Origin: Paracoccaceae bacterium
Lineage (GTDB): Bacteria; Pseudomonadota; Alphaproteobacteria; Rhodobacterales; Rhodobacteraceae
DNA length: 49,944 nt
Assembly (NCBI GenBank): GCA_012270125.1
Contig: JAAXIY010000035.1
Coordinates: forward strand, 1 to 49,944
Direction: 5' to 3'
In this document: positions 16,824 to 26,787 of the stretch, one piece after another
Numbering within the stretch: position 1 is the stretch's first letter
Layout: each line of letters starts with the position of its first letter
The notes under the pieces: generated by a model
Database searches by the model: none
Told to the model about the DNA's origin: nothing
The model's input: only the letters and a program-made list of their open reading frames with translations
Program-made: the position numbers and the translations under genes

Positions 16824-18131
16824 TTAAACAAAACGATTTACATAGTTCTCTAATGCTTCCTGCTTTCCTGATTTAGGTCTTGGGTTAATAGAATTCTCTA
16901 TAACTTTTGTTGTGATGGTAGCCAAATCGCTATTTAGCATATTCTGTGCTTCCTGATGTTCCCAACCTCCATACCTTTCTTGAAGGGCCTGTTCCAAATA
17001 TCCATCTTCAACCATCGCGGCAGCGGCTTTGAAACCTCTTGCACAAACATCCATCGCTCCAACGTGAGCAGCAATTAGATCTTCAGCATCAATTGATTGC
17101 CTTCTGAGTTTGGCATCAAAATTTGTTCCGCCAGACTGAAAACCACCTCCTTTTATGATGTGGTAGTAAGCTAGTGCAACCTCAGGAGTATTGTTTGGAA
17201 ATTGATCAGTATCCCAGCCCGATTGGTAATCATTTCTATTCATATCGATTGAACCAAGCATACCTTCTGAAACAGCCAATGCAATTTCGTGTTCAAAGGA
17301 ATGGCCGGCCAAAATAGCATGCCCTTGTTCAATATTTATTTTAACATCATTTTCCAAATTATATTTTCGCAGAAAACCGATGCAGGTTGCTACATCAAAA
17401 TCATACTGATGTTTTGACGGTTCTTGTGGTTTTGGCTCAACAAGTATCATACCTGGAAATCCAATTTTGTGCTTATAATCGACTACCATCGATAAAAATC
17501 GGCCCATCTGATCTAGCTCTTTTTCTAAATCTGTGTTGAGTAATGTTTCATACCCTTCTCTTCCTCCCCATAAAACATAGTTTTCACCGCCTAGTTTATG
17601 GGTAACATCTATGCAGCTTTTAACTGTCGCTGCGGCAAATGCAAAAACGTCAGGATCTGGATTGGTGGACGCTCCAGCCATCCACCTCCGATGACTGAAC
17701 ATATTAGCTGTCCCCCAAAGTAATTTTGTTTTTTGATTTTTCATTTTATCTAAAAAGTAATCGGTAATTTCATTAAGCGTTGCTAAATTATCTGGGAAAT
17801 TACCTTGATCTGGACGAACATCAGCATCATGGAAACAAAAGTAGGGTTGTCCAAGAATTGAAAACATATCAAAAGCCACATCGGCCTTTAGATAAGCGTT
17901 TTCCATATTGTCTTGTGGGTGCCATGGTCTTTCAAAAGTAAGGCCACCAAATGGATCTCCTCCCTCCCAAGCAAAACTATGCCAATAAGCTACAGCAAAG
18001 CGAAGATGCTCTTCTAAACGTTTGCCCAGTACAATTTCGTCTGGATTGTAGTGGCGAAATGCTAAGCTTGAGTTGCTTTCAGATCCCTCATATTGAATTG
18101 GCTTTAGGTCTTTAAAAAAATCATGGGTCAT
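16824..18131 (-). CDS. xylA: Xylose isomerase
   Basis: A 435-residue class II-type xylose isomerase, converting D-xylose to D-xylulose. Catalytic H101 and D104 are visible in the [11 protein letters not shown] segment. The metal site includes E232 in [19 protein letters not shown] and the downstream acidic ligands of [18 protein letters not shown] and [17 protein letters not shown]. Length is typical. The gene starts with a 4-nt overlap with the xylulokinase stop, giving a xylB-xylA order. No xylose transporter or XylR is in the window. Confidence 0.93.
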   Translation of the reverse strand: MTHDFFKDLKPIQYEGSESNSSLAFRHYNPDEIVLGKRLEEHLRFAVAYWHSFAWEGGDPFGGLTFERPWHPQDNMENAYLKADVAFDMFSILGQPYFCFHDADVRPDQGNFPDNLATLNEITDYFLDKMKNQKTKLLWGTANMFSHRRWMAGASTNPDPDVFAFAAATVKSCIDVTHKLGGENYVLWGGREGYETLLNTDLEKELDQMGRFLSMVVDYKHKIGFPGMILVEPKPQEPSKHQYDFDVATCIGFLRKYNLENDVKINIEQGHAILAGHSFEHEIALAVSEGMLGSIDMNRNDYQSGWDTDQFPNNTPEVALAYYHIIKGGGFQSGGTNFDAKLRRQSIDAEDLIAAHVGAMDVCARGFKAAAAMVEDGYLEQALQERYGGWEHQEAQNMLNSDLATITTKVIENSINPRPKSGKQEALENYVNRFV

Positions 18132-19582
18132 TGAAGTCCTCTCAAGTTTGAATGGCCTTGTGTAAATTTTTGATAAGCAGTTTGATAGAGATTGACGTAT
18201 CGTTGATCAGGAATAATCTTTTTTTCAATTTCAGGCTTAGACATAATGTTTTCAATAGGTTCTTTTATTATGGATGAGATAGCTAACCTGGCTGCTCCCA
18301 AAGCTGCTCCAAATTCTCCGCTCTTTGGTTTCTCTAATTCTATGTTGAGAACATTTGAGAGTGTCTGGAGCCAAAATTGAGAAGCGCTTCCCCCACCTAT
18401 CACTAACAAAGAGGACGGTGATGCTCCGGTTTCTCTTATTGCCTCTAGGCAATCCCTGAGAGCAAAACATACACCCTCCATAACAGCCTGAGTTAATTTT
18501 TTCAGATCGGAGGTTTGCCCTAGGCCTGAAAAACCTGCGCGTATGTGGGGATCATTTAGAGGCGTACGTTCGCCTGACAAATATGGGAAAAATCTTTCAT
18601 TTGCAGGTCCTGATGGTTGATCTGGGAGTAATTGATCTAGTTCCACAGCTGACTTGCCTGATATCTTGGAAAGCCAGTTTATACTGTCCGTTGCAGATAA
18701 AATAACTCCCATTTGATACCATTTTTGGGGAATAGCGTGGCAGAATGTATGAACTGCGGCATCTGTAAACGGATTACACTGGTCTCTACTTAGCAACAAA
18801 ACACCAGATGTTCCTAAAGACACAAAGCCGTCTCCTTCATTAATGGCGCCTACACCACAAGCAGCTGCAGCATTATCACCGGCACCTCCCACGATTTTAA
18901 CATCTTTGGGAAAGCCAAACTCAGAGGTCAGATCAGCTCGCATTTGTCCCGCAACTTGATTACCCTCAACTAACTTTGGCATTTGCTCCATTTTCATATC
19001 ACTGATTGAAATCAAATGTTTTGACCATTTTCTTTTTTTTATGTCGAGCCAACTAGTTCCAGCACTATCTGACATGTCTGCAAAAGGGGCTCCGATTAGC
19101 CACGTATTTAAAAAACCCGATGGCAAAACGACAGTTTCAACTCGTTCAAACAATTCTGGTTCATTATTTTTCACCCATAAAAGTTTAGGAGCTGTGAATC
19201 CTGGGAAAACAATATTTCCTGATAATTCTCGGACGTGTTCTTGGCTATCTAAGCTCTCGGCCTCTATGTGAGATCGAGTATCATTCCAAAGTATGCAGGG
19301 TCGAATTGGTTTTTGTAATTTATCCAGTAAAACTGCCCCGTGCATGTGACCTGCCACACCTATACTTCGCAATTTTGATATTTCATTGGGAAAATTTGTT
19401 TGCAGTTCTTTGAAAACAAGTTTGCAGGCCTTAATCCAATCTTCTGGATCTTGTTCGCTCCAACCAGGGTTTTTATTTGTTACTGTGTATTTAGCTTCAG
19501 AGCTTGCAACAAAACTACCATACTGGTCGACTAAAATAGCTCTAAGGCCGGAAGTCCCCAAGTCAATCCCAATAAAATACAA
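18128..19582 (-). CDS. xylB: Xylulokinase
   Basis: A 484-residue FGGY-family kinase that phosphorylates D-xylulose to xylulose 5-phosphate. The N-terminal phosphate loop is [11 protein letters not shown] (residues 5-15), the catalytic Asp lies in [12 protein letters not shown] (about residues 232-243), and the ATP-site [11 protein letters not shown] is near 397. The start is TTG 19582: AGGGGG stands 5 nt upstream and no better ATG exists near the motif. It is first in the xylBA operon; the promoter must lie within 19583-19905. Confidence 0.9.
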   Translation of the reverse strand: MYFIGIDLGTSGLRAILVDQYGSFVASSEAKYTVTNKNPGWSEQDPEDWIKACKLVFKELQTNFPNEISKLRSIGVAGHMHGAVLLDKLQKPIRPCILWNDTRSHIEAESLDSQEHVRELSGNIVFPGFTAPKLLWVKNNEPELFERVETVVLPSGFLNTWLIGAPFADMSDSAGTSWLDIKKRKWSKHLISISDMKMEQMPKLVEGNQVAGQMRADLTSEFGFPKDVKIVGGAGDNAAAACGVGAINEGDGFVSLGTSGVLLLSRDQCNPFTDAAVHTFCHAIPQKWYQMGVILSATDSINWLSKISGKSAVELDQLLPDQPSGPANERFFPYLSGERTPLNDPHIRAGFSGLGQTSDLKKLTQAVMEGVCFALRDCLEAIRETGASPSSLLVIGGGSASQFWLQTLSNVLNIELEKPKSGEFGAALGAARLAISSIIKEPIENIMSKPEIEKKIIPDQRYVNLYQTAYQKFTQGHSNLRGLQ

Positions 19583-19905
19583 ACAAGCCCCCTGAGAATT
19601 AATTATTATGAGCGGTTTTTCTATGCATCTGCGAGGCTAATAGGTTGTGTGGCCAATGCAAGAGCTATAAGGTGCGAAGTTAAAGAAAATTTTTAAATGA
19701 AAATATATGTCCGAGATTTCAACGCAAGCTGTTTTTGATGAAAATCAATTTCACTTTTTTAACTCAGAAAAATCTCTTGTATAGTCGTGATCTTCAAGTT
19801 CTATAAAGGTTATTACTTTTTTAATGATTTATAACTTGATGCCATGTTCGCATCTATTTTATATGAATTACATTCATATAAAATAGATAAGGTTATTAGT
19901 TTCAT
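19583..19905. other. Divergent intergenic region xylB-metR (323 bp)
   Basis: No coding sequence or RNA gene is evident. On the right it holds the metR dyad (19852-19888). A TATAGT that could be a -10 element of metR occurs at 19780-19785. Nearer xylB a weak TTGAT-GAAA-ATCAA inverted repeat occurs at about 19734-19747. I cannot place the xyl promoter. Confidence 0.6.
19852..19888. promoter_or_regulatory. 37-bp perfect dyad containing a MetR-type site
   Basis: Two perfect 17-nt arms flank a TAC spacer. The centre reads TGAATTACATTCA (19864-19876), an exact match to the MetR consensus TGAAnnnnnTTCA. The dyad ends 17 nt before the metR ATG, consistent with autoregulation. Read as RNA it could also fold into an AT-rich hairpin. 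Confidence 0.65.
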
Positions 19906-20817
19906 ATGAAAATGCATATTGAGTTTCGCCATCTCAGAACTATTCGAGCTATACATGATGCAGGTGGGGTGGCGCGTGCCGCAGACTTATTAAATATTAC
20001 TCAGTCCGCCTTGAGTCACCAAATTAAGGGATTAGAAGAACAAACTGGTGTTGAGCTTTTTATAAGAAAATCTAAACCAATTCGTTTATCTGTCGCGGGC
20101 CAAAGGCTGCTTAAACTTGCCAATAAAATTCTGCCAGAAATCGATGCTTTACAATCTGAATTTGACGATCTGAGGGCCGGCAAATCGGGACGGCTTCACA
20201 TAGCGATTGAATGTCATGCATGTTTTGAGTGGTTATTTCCTGTTTTAGAAAAGTTTAGGCAAAAATGGCCAGACGTCGATATTGACATTAAACCAGGCTT
20301 AGCATTTGAAGCTCTTCCCGCATTACAAAAAGAAAATGTAGATTTAGTAATTTCATCAGACCCGGAAAAATTATCGGGAATTACTTTCACGCATTTATTT
20401 GATTACAAATCGGTATTTGTTGCGTCGGCTAAACATCCCTTTTCGAAGAAGAAATGGATAGAAGCTTCAGACTTTGCTACAGAGACGCTGATAACTTATC
20501 CAGTAGATAGAACGAGGCTTGATGTTTTTTCGCAGCTACTCATTCCAAACAAAATTGAGCCGGCACAGATTAGGCAAGCAGACTTAACTTCTATAATACT
20601 TCTGTTAGTCGCGTCAGATCGAGGGGTAACCGTTTTGCCAGATTGGGTTGTTTCTGAAATTAAAAACAACTCTGACTATACTGTGAAACCGCTTAAAAAA
20701 ACCGGAGTTCAACGTGGCCTGTTCGCGGCAACGCGAACAGAATGTTTAGATAAACCTTTTATGCGTAATCTGATTGATCTTGCGGGCCAAGAAGCGGGCA
20801 GATTACAAAAAGATTAG
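19906..20817 (+). CDS. metR: LysR-family regulator, MetR type
   Basis: This 303-residue LysR protein has an N-terminal winged helix-turn-helix (about residues 5-64; RAADLLNITQSALSHQIKGLE) and a periplasmic-binding-fold effector domain from about 90. The segment IECHACFEWLFPVL is characteristic of MetR, which senses homocysteine and activates methionine genes. ATG 19912 is an alternative start. The upstream dyad contains a perfect MetR box, supporting both identity and autoregulation. No methionine gene is adjacent; an O-acetylhomoserine sulfhydrylase lies 20 kb away in this window. It overlaps the convergent cold-shock gene by 4 nt. Confidence 0.82.
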   Translation: MKMHIEFRHLRTIRAIHDAGGVARAADLLNITQSALSHQIKGLEEQTGVELFIRKSKPIRLSVAGQRLLKLANKILPEIDALQSEFDDLRAGKSGRLHIAIECHACFEWLFPVLEKFRQKWPDVDIDIKPGLAFEALPALQKENVDLVISSDPEKLSGITFTHLFDYKSVFVASAKHPFSKKKWIEASDFATETLITYPVDRTRLDVFSQLLIPNKIEPAQIRQADLTSIILLLVASDRGVTVLPDWVVSEIKNNSDYTVKPLKKTGVQRGLFAATRTECLDKPFMRNLIDLAGQEAGRLQKD

Positions 20818-21020
20818 ACAGCCTTCAAATCACCAGCCATTTGACGACCATCACGACCTTCTTGCAATTCATAAGTAACCTTCTGGTTATCTTCTAAACC
20901 TGCTAATCCAGAAGCTTCAACAGCTGAAATATGAACAAAAACGTCTTTGCCGCCATCTTCCGGTTCAATAAAGCCGAACCCTTTTTTGGTATTAAACCAT
21001 TTCACGGTGCCATTGGGCAT
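20814..21020 (-). CDS. Cold-shock domain protein
   Basis: A 68-residue CspA-type OB-fold protein that binds single-stranded RNA or DNA. RNP1 is KGFGFIEP at residues 13-20 and RNP2 VFVHI at 27-31. Length is standard. A strong AAGGAG lies 8 nt before the start. The leader carries a small CCCC/GGGG hairpin (21046-21061) that may be part of thermoregulation. Its stop overlaps the metR stop by 4 nt, tail to tail. Which Csp paralogue this is cannot be determined. Confidence 0.93.
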   Translation of the reverse strand: MPNGTVKWFNTKKGFGFIEPEDGGKDVFVHISAVEASGLAGLEDNQKVTYELQEGRDGRQMAGDLKAV

Positions 21021-21198
21021 TTCCGCGTCTCCTTATACTAAATTTCCCCCATTATTTGGGGTTGTCACTACCGTAATTGACATGTAACTTTTTCGGCTAC
21101 TAACCCAATTCTGACTGTAACACTTTAATAAGATGGTTTAAAATTCAAAAATTCAAGAGAATAATTTCACTTAAGCAAATAAAAAAATGATTTGATTT

Positions 21199-21501
21199 AT
21201 GATTTTTTATGGATTGAAAAATTGTGATGCGTGTAAATTGCTTTTAAAATCACAACCACACTTCAAATTGATTGATGTAAGCCTTACGCCAGTTCCCGAT
21301 GATATTTTAATGGAAGCAATAGCTAAGTTTGGCGATACGCTTGTCAATAAAAGATCAACTACCTGGCGATCTTTAGACTCCAAAACTAGAGAAAAGAAAC
21401 CTGAAGAAATTATCAAGCTCCACCCTAAAGTCATGAAGCGACCGCTGATTAAACTTGAGACTGGTGAACTTACTTTAGGTTTTCAAGAAAAAAACAAATA
21501 G
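21199..21501 (+). CDS. ArsC-like (Spx/YffB-type) thioredoxin-fold protein
   Basis: This 100-residue protein has the ArsC-family fold with a redox CxxC near the N-terminus (C9-D-A-C12) and the KRPLIKLETGELTLGF segment near the C-terminus. The family covers arsenate reductases and Spx/YffB-like proteins. The missing arsenic genes and the CxxC favour the YffB-like branch of unknown reductase function. It lies between the divergently read cold-shock gene and the convergent thrS, 9 bp from the thrS stop. Confidence 0.8.
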   Translation: MIFYGLKNCDACKLLLKSQPHFKLIDVSLTPVPDDILMEAIAKFGDTLVNKRSTTWRSLDSKTREKKPEEIIKLHPKVMKRPLIKLETGELTLGFQEKNK

Positions 21502-21510
21502 TCAGGATTA

Positions 21511-23460
21511 TTATTTTTGTTGATCGGGAGACTTAGCTTCTTCTGTCAATTGTTCTAAAATCTTATCTAACTGTTCAATCGTTGTTTGCTTTTCACCAAG
21601 TCTTCTAACCGACACAGTGTTATTGGAAATTTCTTTCATACCGCATGCCAAAATTACAGGAATTTTACTAACGGAATGCTCTCGTACTTTGTAATTGATT
21701 TTCTCATTTCGCAAATCTGTCTCAGCCCGTATCCCTTTTGCTTTCAAGGCATTTACCACATTCTCACAATAATCGTTTGCATCAGATACAATTGCTGCAA
21801 CAACAACTTGCCTAGGTGCGAGCCAAAAAGGTAAGCGACCTGCGAAGTTTTCAATTAATATGCCGATAAAGCGTTCAAATGAACCTAAGCAAGCTCTGTG
21901 AAGCATGACTGGACGGTATTTATTTCCATCTTCGCCCACATAATTTGCATCTAATCGGTCTGGTAAAACAAAATCAACTTGAAGGGTGCCACATTGCCAA
22001 TCCCTACCAATCGCATCTGTTAGTACAAACTCCAGTTTTGGACCGTAAAAAGCTCCTTCTCCTGGGTTTATTTCAAAATCATAACCAGCAGCTATGGTGG
22101 CCGATTTTAAAGCATCCTCTGCCTTGTCCCAAACGTCATCACTTCCTGAACGTTTTTCTGGTCTGTCTGAAAATTTTATAGAGAATTTTTCAAAGCCTAG
22201 ATCCTTATAGACGTCAGATAGAAAGTTGATAAACTTTTTGGTTTCCGATTCAATTTGATCTTCGCGGCAAAAAATATGAGCATCGTCTTGTGTGAAGCCT
22301 CTTACCCGCATTACGCCGTGTAATGCTCCTGAAGGTTCATAACGATTACAACTGCCAAATTCAGCCATTCTTAGCGGCAAATCACGATAAGACTTTAGCC
22401 CTTGATTATAAACTTGGACATGGCAAGGGCAATTCATTGGTTTCAAAGCGTTCACTGCTTTTTCCCTCGCATGTTCCTCATCCACCTCGACGATAAACAT
22501 GTTCTCTTGATATTTTTCCCAATGGCCGGAAGCTTCCCATAATTTTCTGTCAACGAGTTGTGGTGTGTTGACCTCTACATAACCGTCCAACTCCTGTTTG
22601 CGGCGCATATAGTCTTGCAGAGTTGTATAAATTTTCCAACCGTTGGGATGCCAAAATATTTGCCCAGGAGCTTCTTCTTGCATGTGGAACAATTTCATCT
22701 CTCGACCGAGTTTTCGATGGTCTCTTTTAGCCGCTTCTTCAAGCATATTGAGATGACTTTTTAACTGTTCTTTATTTAAAAAGGCACAACCGTAAATTCT
22801 CTGTAACTGCTCTCTGTTGCTATCACCTCTCCAATATGCTCCGGCTACATGCATTAACTTAAACCCATCTGCTGGAACTTGTCCCGTATGCTGAAAATGA
22901 GGGCCACGGCATAGGTCTTGCCAGTAGCCATGCCAATACATTCGTATTGGTTCGTTACCTGGGATTGACTCAATCAATTCAATTTTGAAAGGTTCATTGT
23001 TTTTTTTGTAATAATCAATTGCTTCCTGACGACTCCAAACTTCCGTTTTGACAGGATCTCTAGCGTTAATTATTTCTTTCATTTTCTTTTCGATAAGAAT
23101 TAAATCATCTGTGGTAAAAGGATCTTTTCTATCAAAATCGTAATACCAGCCATCTCGAATGACGGGTCCTATGGTTACTTTCACATCGGGCCATATCTCT
23201 TGTACAGCACGTGCCATGATGTGAGCGAGGTCGTGCCTGACCAATTCTAGAGCAGGCTCTGTGTCTTTAATTGTATTGATAGCGATTTCGGCGTCTTCTT
23301 CGATTGGCCATGATAGATCAAAGTGTTGCCCATTTACGGAGGAGCTTATAGCTTTTTTTGCTAGAGAGGGCGCAATAGAGGTTGCAACTTCTTGGGAGGT
23401 AATACCTTTGTCAAATTTCTTTTGATTGCCGTCAGGAAAGGTGAGAGTTATTTGGCTCAT
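21511..23460 (-). CDS. thrS: Threonyl-tRNA synthetase
   Basis: The 649-residue enzyme charges tRNA-Thr. The domains run TGS (about 1-60), editing SAD domain, class II catalytic core with [10 protein letters not shown] and the motif 3 segment [13 protein letters not shown], and an anticodon-binding domain from about 545. The start is set at ATG 23460, since [10 protein letters not shown] matches the beginning of homologues and GAGGA lies just upstream. An ATG at 23463 is immediately adjacent, and the longest frame (23478) adds six residues. It is transcribed alone and divergent from the hydrolase pair. Confidence 0.94.
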   Translation of the reverse strand: MSQITLTFPDGNQKKFDKGITSQEVATSIAPSLAKKAISSSVNGQHFDLSWPIEEDAEIAINTIKDTEPALELVRHDLAHIMARAVQEIWPDVKVTIGPVIRDGWYYDFDRKDPFTTDDLILIEKKMKEIINARDPVKTEVWSRQEAIDYYKKNNEPFKIELIESIPGNEPIRMYWHGYWQDLCRGPHFQHTGQVPADGFKLMHVAGAYWRGDSNREQLQRIYGCAFLNKEQLKSHLNMLEEAAKRDHRKLGREMKLFHMQEEAPGQIFWHPNGWKIYTTLQDYMRRKQELDGYVEVNTPQLVDRKLWEASGHWEKYQENMFIVEVDEEHAREKAVNALKPMNCPCHVQVYNQGLKSYRDLPLRMAEFGSCNRYEPSGALHGVMRVRGFTQDDAHIFCREDQIESETKKFINFLSDVYKDLGFEKFSIKFSDRPEKRSGSDDVWDKAEDALKSATIAAGYDFEINPGEGAFYGPKLEFVLTDAIGRDWQCGTLQVDFVLPDRLDANYVGEDGNKYRPVMLHRACLGSFERFIGILIENFAGRLPFWLAPRQVVVAAIVSDANDYCENVVNALKAKGIRAETDLRNEKINYKVREHSVSKIPVILACGMKEISNNTVSVRRLGEKQTTIEQLDKILEQLTEEAKSPDQQK

Positions 23461-23666
23461 CATTGGTGTCCTCATCATTTTGGCGCCTACGAAACGCCCG
23501 GTTGTGGGTTTGCTTTGAGTTGCTTTTGAATGGCTAGGGTGTTTTCGTCAACCCTTAATAATTTTTGGCTTGTTGAGCGCTGGTTATTTTCATTTAAAAT
23601 CGTATATGTAAAAGTCCGTGTATTACTTCTTTGAAATTTTATGATTTAAAAAATTAAAAGGCAAAA

Positions 23667-24410
23667 ATGACAGAATTCTTTACGACCCATACCGGCCAGC
23701 AACTAGCATATTCTTTTACTAATGGTGTAGGGCCAACTGTAATTTTCCTAGGTGGCTTTAAGTCAGATATGGAAGGCTCAAAGGCAATATTTCTAGAAAA
23801 TTGGGCACAAAAAAGAAAAAGGTCTTTCTTAAGATTTGATTATTCAGGTCATGGCCAGTCCACTGGTGATTTCCTTAAGCTTGGAATTGGAGATTGGCTT
23901 AATGACGCTAGGCAAATAATTGAATTAATTGACAATAATGAAGTAATTTTGGTTGGATCTTCGATGGGTGGTTGGATTTCACTCTTATTAAGCCGTGAGC
24001 TTGGTAGAAGATTAAAAGGTGTAATTACAATTGCCGCAGCACCTGACTTTACTGAAGATAGCATGTGGAAGAATTTTACTGACGATCAAAAAAAAGAATT
24101 GCTAGACAAAGGTATCATTTACTTACCATCAGATTATGGTGAACCTTATCCGATCACATGCTATCTCATTGAAAATGGGCGGCAAAATTTAGTTATGCGT
24201 GAACCCTTAAATTTACATTGTCCAGTTAGGCTTATGCAAGGAACAGACGATACAGCAGTTACGCGCGAAACAGCTTTAAAATTATTCGACCATATAGATG
24301 CGGATGACCTATCACTTTATTTCAAACGAGGGGCTGACCACTCATTTTCTGATCAAGAATGCCTGAAAATTATTGAGAAAAATATAGAAGCTATGCTGGA
24401 ATTAAATTGA
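23667..24410 (+). CDS. Alpha/beta hydrolase (small esterase type)
   Basis: A 247-residue alpha/beta-hydrolase. The nucleophile elbow GSSMGG gives the catalytic Ser (about residue 95), the acid is D in MQGTDDTAV, and the His lies in GADHSF (about residue 227). The general shape fits the ABHD10/BAAT-like cytoplasmic esterases. AAAAGG precedes the ATG by about 5 nt. It overlaps the next hydrolase gene by 4 nt. Confidence 0.82.
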   Translation: MTEFFTTHTGQQLAYSFTNGVGPTVIFLGGFKSDMEGSKAIFLENWAQKRKRSFLRFDYSGHGQSTGDFLKLGIGDWLNDARQIIELIDNNEVILVGSSMGGWISLLLSRELGRRLKGVITIAAAPDFTEDSMWKNFTDDQKKELLDKGIIYLPSDYGEPYPITCYLIENGRQNLVMREPLNLHCPVRLMQGTDDTAVTRETALKLFDHIDADDLSLYFKRGADHSFSDQECLKIIEKNIEAMLELN

Positions 24411-25342
24411 TTTTTCTAATTATTTTAACCTGTGTGCTTATTGCGCTGCTTTTTGGCAAGCGTGAACCGATTGACTTAGTCTTGCCGGACATATCAATTG
24501 AAACAAGTGTAGATCAATATTTAGAAGTGCAAGAAAGTAACGTAGCTGGCGTACAACCTTGGGCCAGAAAAGAAGTCATTTGGGCAAACAAAAAAGGAGA
24601 AAAAACAAAATTTTCTATCATTTTTTTACACGGTTTTTCAGCCTCTAAGTTTGAGTTGGCGCCATTTCCCAATGCTATCGCACAAAAGCTTAATGCCAAT
24701 ATATACAACGCTCGTTTAGCCGGTCACGGGTGCGGGGGTGAAGCGCTTGGACGGGTGGCAGCGAAAGATTGGATTTTTGATTTGTCAGAAGCTTTAGAAG
24801 TTGGCAGGCAAATCGGTGAGAAAATTATCATTATTGGCTCATCAACAGGCGGGACTTTGGCGGCTGTAGGCGCATCTGAAAATAATGTTTCAGGCATCAT
24901 TTTTGTTTCTCCAAATTTTAAAGTGCGGTATCGATTTTTTCAAACCTTTACACTCGGTTTTGCACGATTTTGGGTTCCGCTCATTGTAGGAAAATATCGT
25001 AATGTGAAGGCTAGATCAAAGGAGCATTTGATATATTGGACAACTCATTATCCAACCGTAGCTCTTATAACTTTGGCCGCACTTGTAAAAAAAGTTGTAA
25101 GTCTCAATTTTAGTGAAAAAGTTTGTCCTGCGTTATTTATTATTTCACAAGATGATAAAGTTGTGGATGCAAAGAAAGCTTTGCAGATTGAAAAAAAATG
25201 GGGAGGAAAATCATCAGTATATTTGGTTCATTGTGGTCCAAATGATGATCCCAATTCACATGTGATTGCAGGCGATATAATGTCCCCAAGTCAAACTAAT
25301 GAACTGGTTGAGACATCGCTTGCCTGGATTAAATCTTTATGA
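24407..25342 (+). CDS. Membrane-anchored alpha/beta hydrolase
   Basis: A 311-residue hydrolase with an N-terminal hydrophobic helix (residues 2-16) that would act as an uncleaved anchor. The oxyanion loop is LHGFSAS, the nucleophile motif GSSTGG, the acid D in SQDDKVVDA, and a His in DPNSHVI. It starts with TTG 24407 inside the previous gene's last codon and stop (TTGA), so the two hydrolases are coupled. No nearby ATG would preserve the helix. The substrate is unknown; lipid or carboxyl esters are possible. Confidence 0.78.
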   Translation: MIFLIILTCVLIALLFGKREPIDLVLPDISIETSVDQYLEVQESNVAGVQPWARKEVIWANKKGEKTKFSIIFLHGFSASKFELAPFPNAIAQKLNANIYNARLAGHGCGGEALGRVAAKDWIFDLSEALEVGRQIGEKIIIIGSSTGGTLAAVGASENNVSGIIFVSPNFKVRYRFFQTFTLGFARFWVPLIVGKYRNVKARSKEHLIYWTTHYPTVALITLAALVKKVVSLNFSEKVCPALFIISQDDKVVDAKKALQIEKKWGGKSSVYLVHCGPNDDPNSHVIAGDIMSPSQTNELVETSLAWIKSL

Positions 25343-25378
25343 TGAAGTAATGGTATTTAATTCTAATAGGCTCAAAAA

Positions 25379-26140
25379 ATGTTACCCAAAACACCTTCGT
25401 CTCGCTTAGATGGAAAATGCGCAATCGTCACAGGGGGATCTCGTGGTATTGGCCTTGGCTGTGCGGTTGCTCTGGCAGAACAGGGCGCACATGTTGTAAT
25501 TGTTGCACGTTCAAAAAACCAAGTGTTCGATACAGTAAATGAAATGAAGTCTGAAGGATTTTCAGTATCGGGAGTCCCAATGGACATTTCAAAAATTGAT
25601 AATGTAAAGCGTTTGATGAATGATTTTTCTGAAATTGATATCTTAGTGAACTCGGCTGGTATAGCTCGGCACACTCCCACCGTTGAAACAACAGAAGTCG
25701 ATTATGATGATGTGATGGCTGTAAACGTGAAATCCGCTTATTTTTTGGCACAATTTGCTGCAAAAAAAATGATTGAAAAAGGTGTTGGGGGATCAATAAT
25801 TCAAATTAGTAGCCAAATGGCTCATGTTGGTGGAATTGATAGAGCAGTATACTGTGGAACAAAGCATGCAATTGAAGGTATCAACAAATCAATGGCGATG
25901 GAGTTTGGCCCACATAAAATAAGAGTTAATTCCATTTGTCCTACCTTTATAAGAACACCTTTTACAGAGGCTACTTTCAAAGACCCTGAGAAAGTGAAGT
26001 GGATAGAGTCCAAAATTAAAATGGGAAGAGTAGGTGAAGTCGAAGATATTATGGGAGCTGTTAAATTTTTAGCTTCTGACGCGTCAGCCATGGTCACCGG
26101 ATCGTCTATATTAATAGATGGTGGTTGGACAGCAGGCTAG
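25379..26140 (+). CDS. SDR-family oxidoreductase
   Basis: A 253-residue classical SDR: cofactor loop TGGSRGIG (18-25), NSAG (91-94), and catalytic S145, Y158 and K162. The basic R44 after beta-2 (IVARSKNQ) suggests NADP. C-terminal SSILIDGGWTAG is typical. It resembles sugar-alcohol or 3-oxoacyl reductases, without decisive subfamily residues. It follows the hydrolase pair by 36 nt on the same strand and could belong to that transcript. Confidence 0.86.
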   Translation: MLPKTPSSRLDGKCAIVTGGSRGIGLGCAVALAEQGAHVVIVARSKNQVFDTVNEMKSEGFSVSGVPMDISKIDNVKRLMNDFSEIDILVNSAGIARHTPTVETTEVDYDDVMAVNVKSAYFLAQFAAKKMIEKGVGGSIIQISSQMAHVGGIDRAVYCGTKHAIEGINKSMAMEFGPHKIRVNSICPTFIRTPFTEATFKDPEKVKWIESKIKMGRVGEVEDIMGAVKFLASDASAMVTGSSILIDGGWTAG

Positions 26141-26200
26141 CATAGGATATTTTGAGTCTATAAGTCATGTGCTTAAATATTGACTTATAATTCACATTTC

Positions 26201-26740
26201 TTATGAGTTAATTCGTCCTAAAAATTCCTCAATTTTAGAAGTAATTTTCTTCGAAGTTGGCTTGGTAATTGAATTATATGTCTCAGCGACGTTTCCTTCG
26301 GGATCGAGTAATACTTTATAAAAATTCCAGCGTGGCGTGAACCCATGTTCTTCTCTTATCCATTGAAAAAAGGGATGCGCCGTTGACCCTTTGACAGATG
26401 TGATCGTCGTCATAGGAAGGGTAAGATTATAATTTATTTCACAGAAATCCTGAACTGCTGCGTCTGTTTTAAGTTCTTGGTTGAAATCGTTAGAAGGCAC
26501 AGTGATAACAACTAGACCTTTTTCAGCATATTTATCATGTAATTTTTGTAATCCCTCATATTGGTAGGTGAAACCACAGCGGCTAGCAGTATTAACAATC
26601 AAAACTGGTTTACCTTTGAAATCTTCGAGGTTTAATACGCCCCCGTCGATACTTTCAAATTCAAAAGCGCTTGCTGCATGAATCGATCCAACCATCAACA
26701 TAAAACTTAACCCAAACAATTTTAAAAAATCTATTACCAT
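26201..26740 (-). CDS. Exported glutathione peroxidase family protein
   Basis: The 179-residue protein has a signal peptide (about residues 1-25, HAASA) and a complete glutathione-peroxidase domain. The peroxidatic Cys is C55 in NTASRCGF; Q88, W138 and N139 complete the tetrad. C100 is a candidate resolving Cys, as in thioredoxin-dependent members. It probably reduces hydroperoxides in the periplasm. It is leftward, 47 bp ahead of pepF. Confidence 0.87.
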   Translation of the reverse strand: MVIDFLKLFGLSFMLMVGSIHAASAFEFESIDGGVLNLEDFKGKPVLIVNTASRCGFTYQYEGLQKLHDKYAEKGLVVITVPSNDFNQELKTDAAVQDFCEINYNLTLPMTTITSVKGSTAHPFFQWIREEHGFTPRWNFYKVLLDPEGNVAETYNSITKPTSKKITSKIEEFLGRINS

Positions 26741-26787
26741 CCAATGAAAATTAGTGCGATTTTTTAAGTGTCAATGAATGTTGTGTG

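Noticed and set aside
19041-19595. Plus-strand reading frames inside xylB
   Set aside because: They are antisense shadows of the xylulokinase gene.
19734-19747. TTGAT-GAAA-ATCAA repeat as xyl operator
   Set aside because: Only 5-bp arms in AT-rich sequence; easily due to chance.
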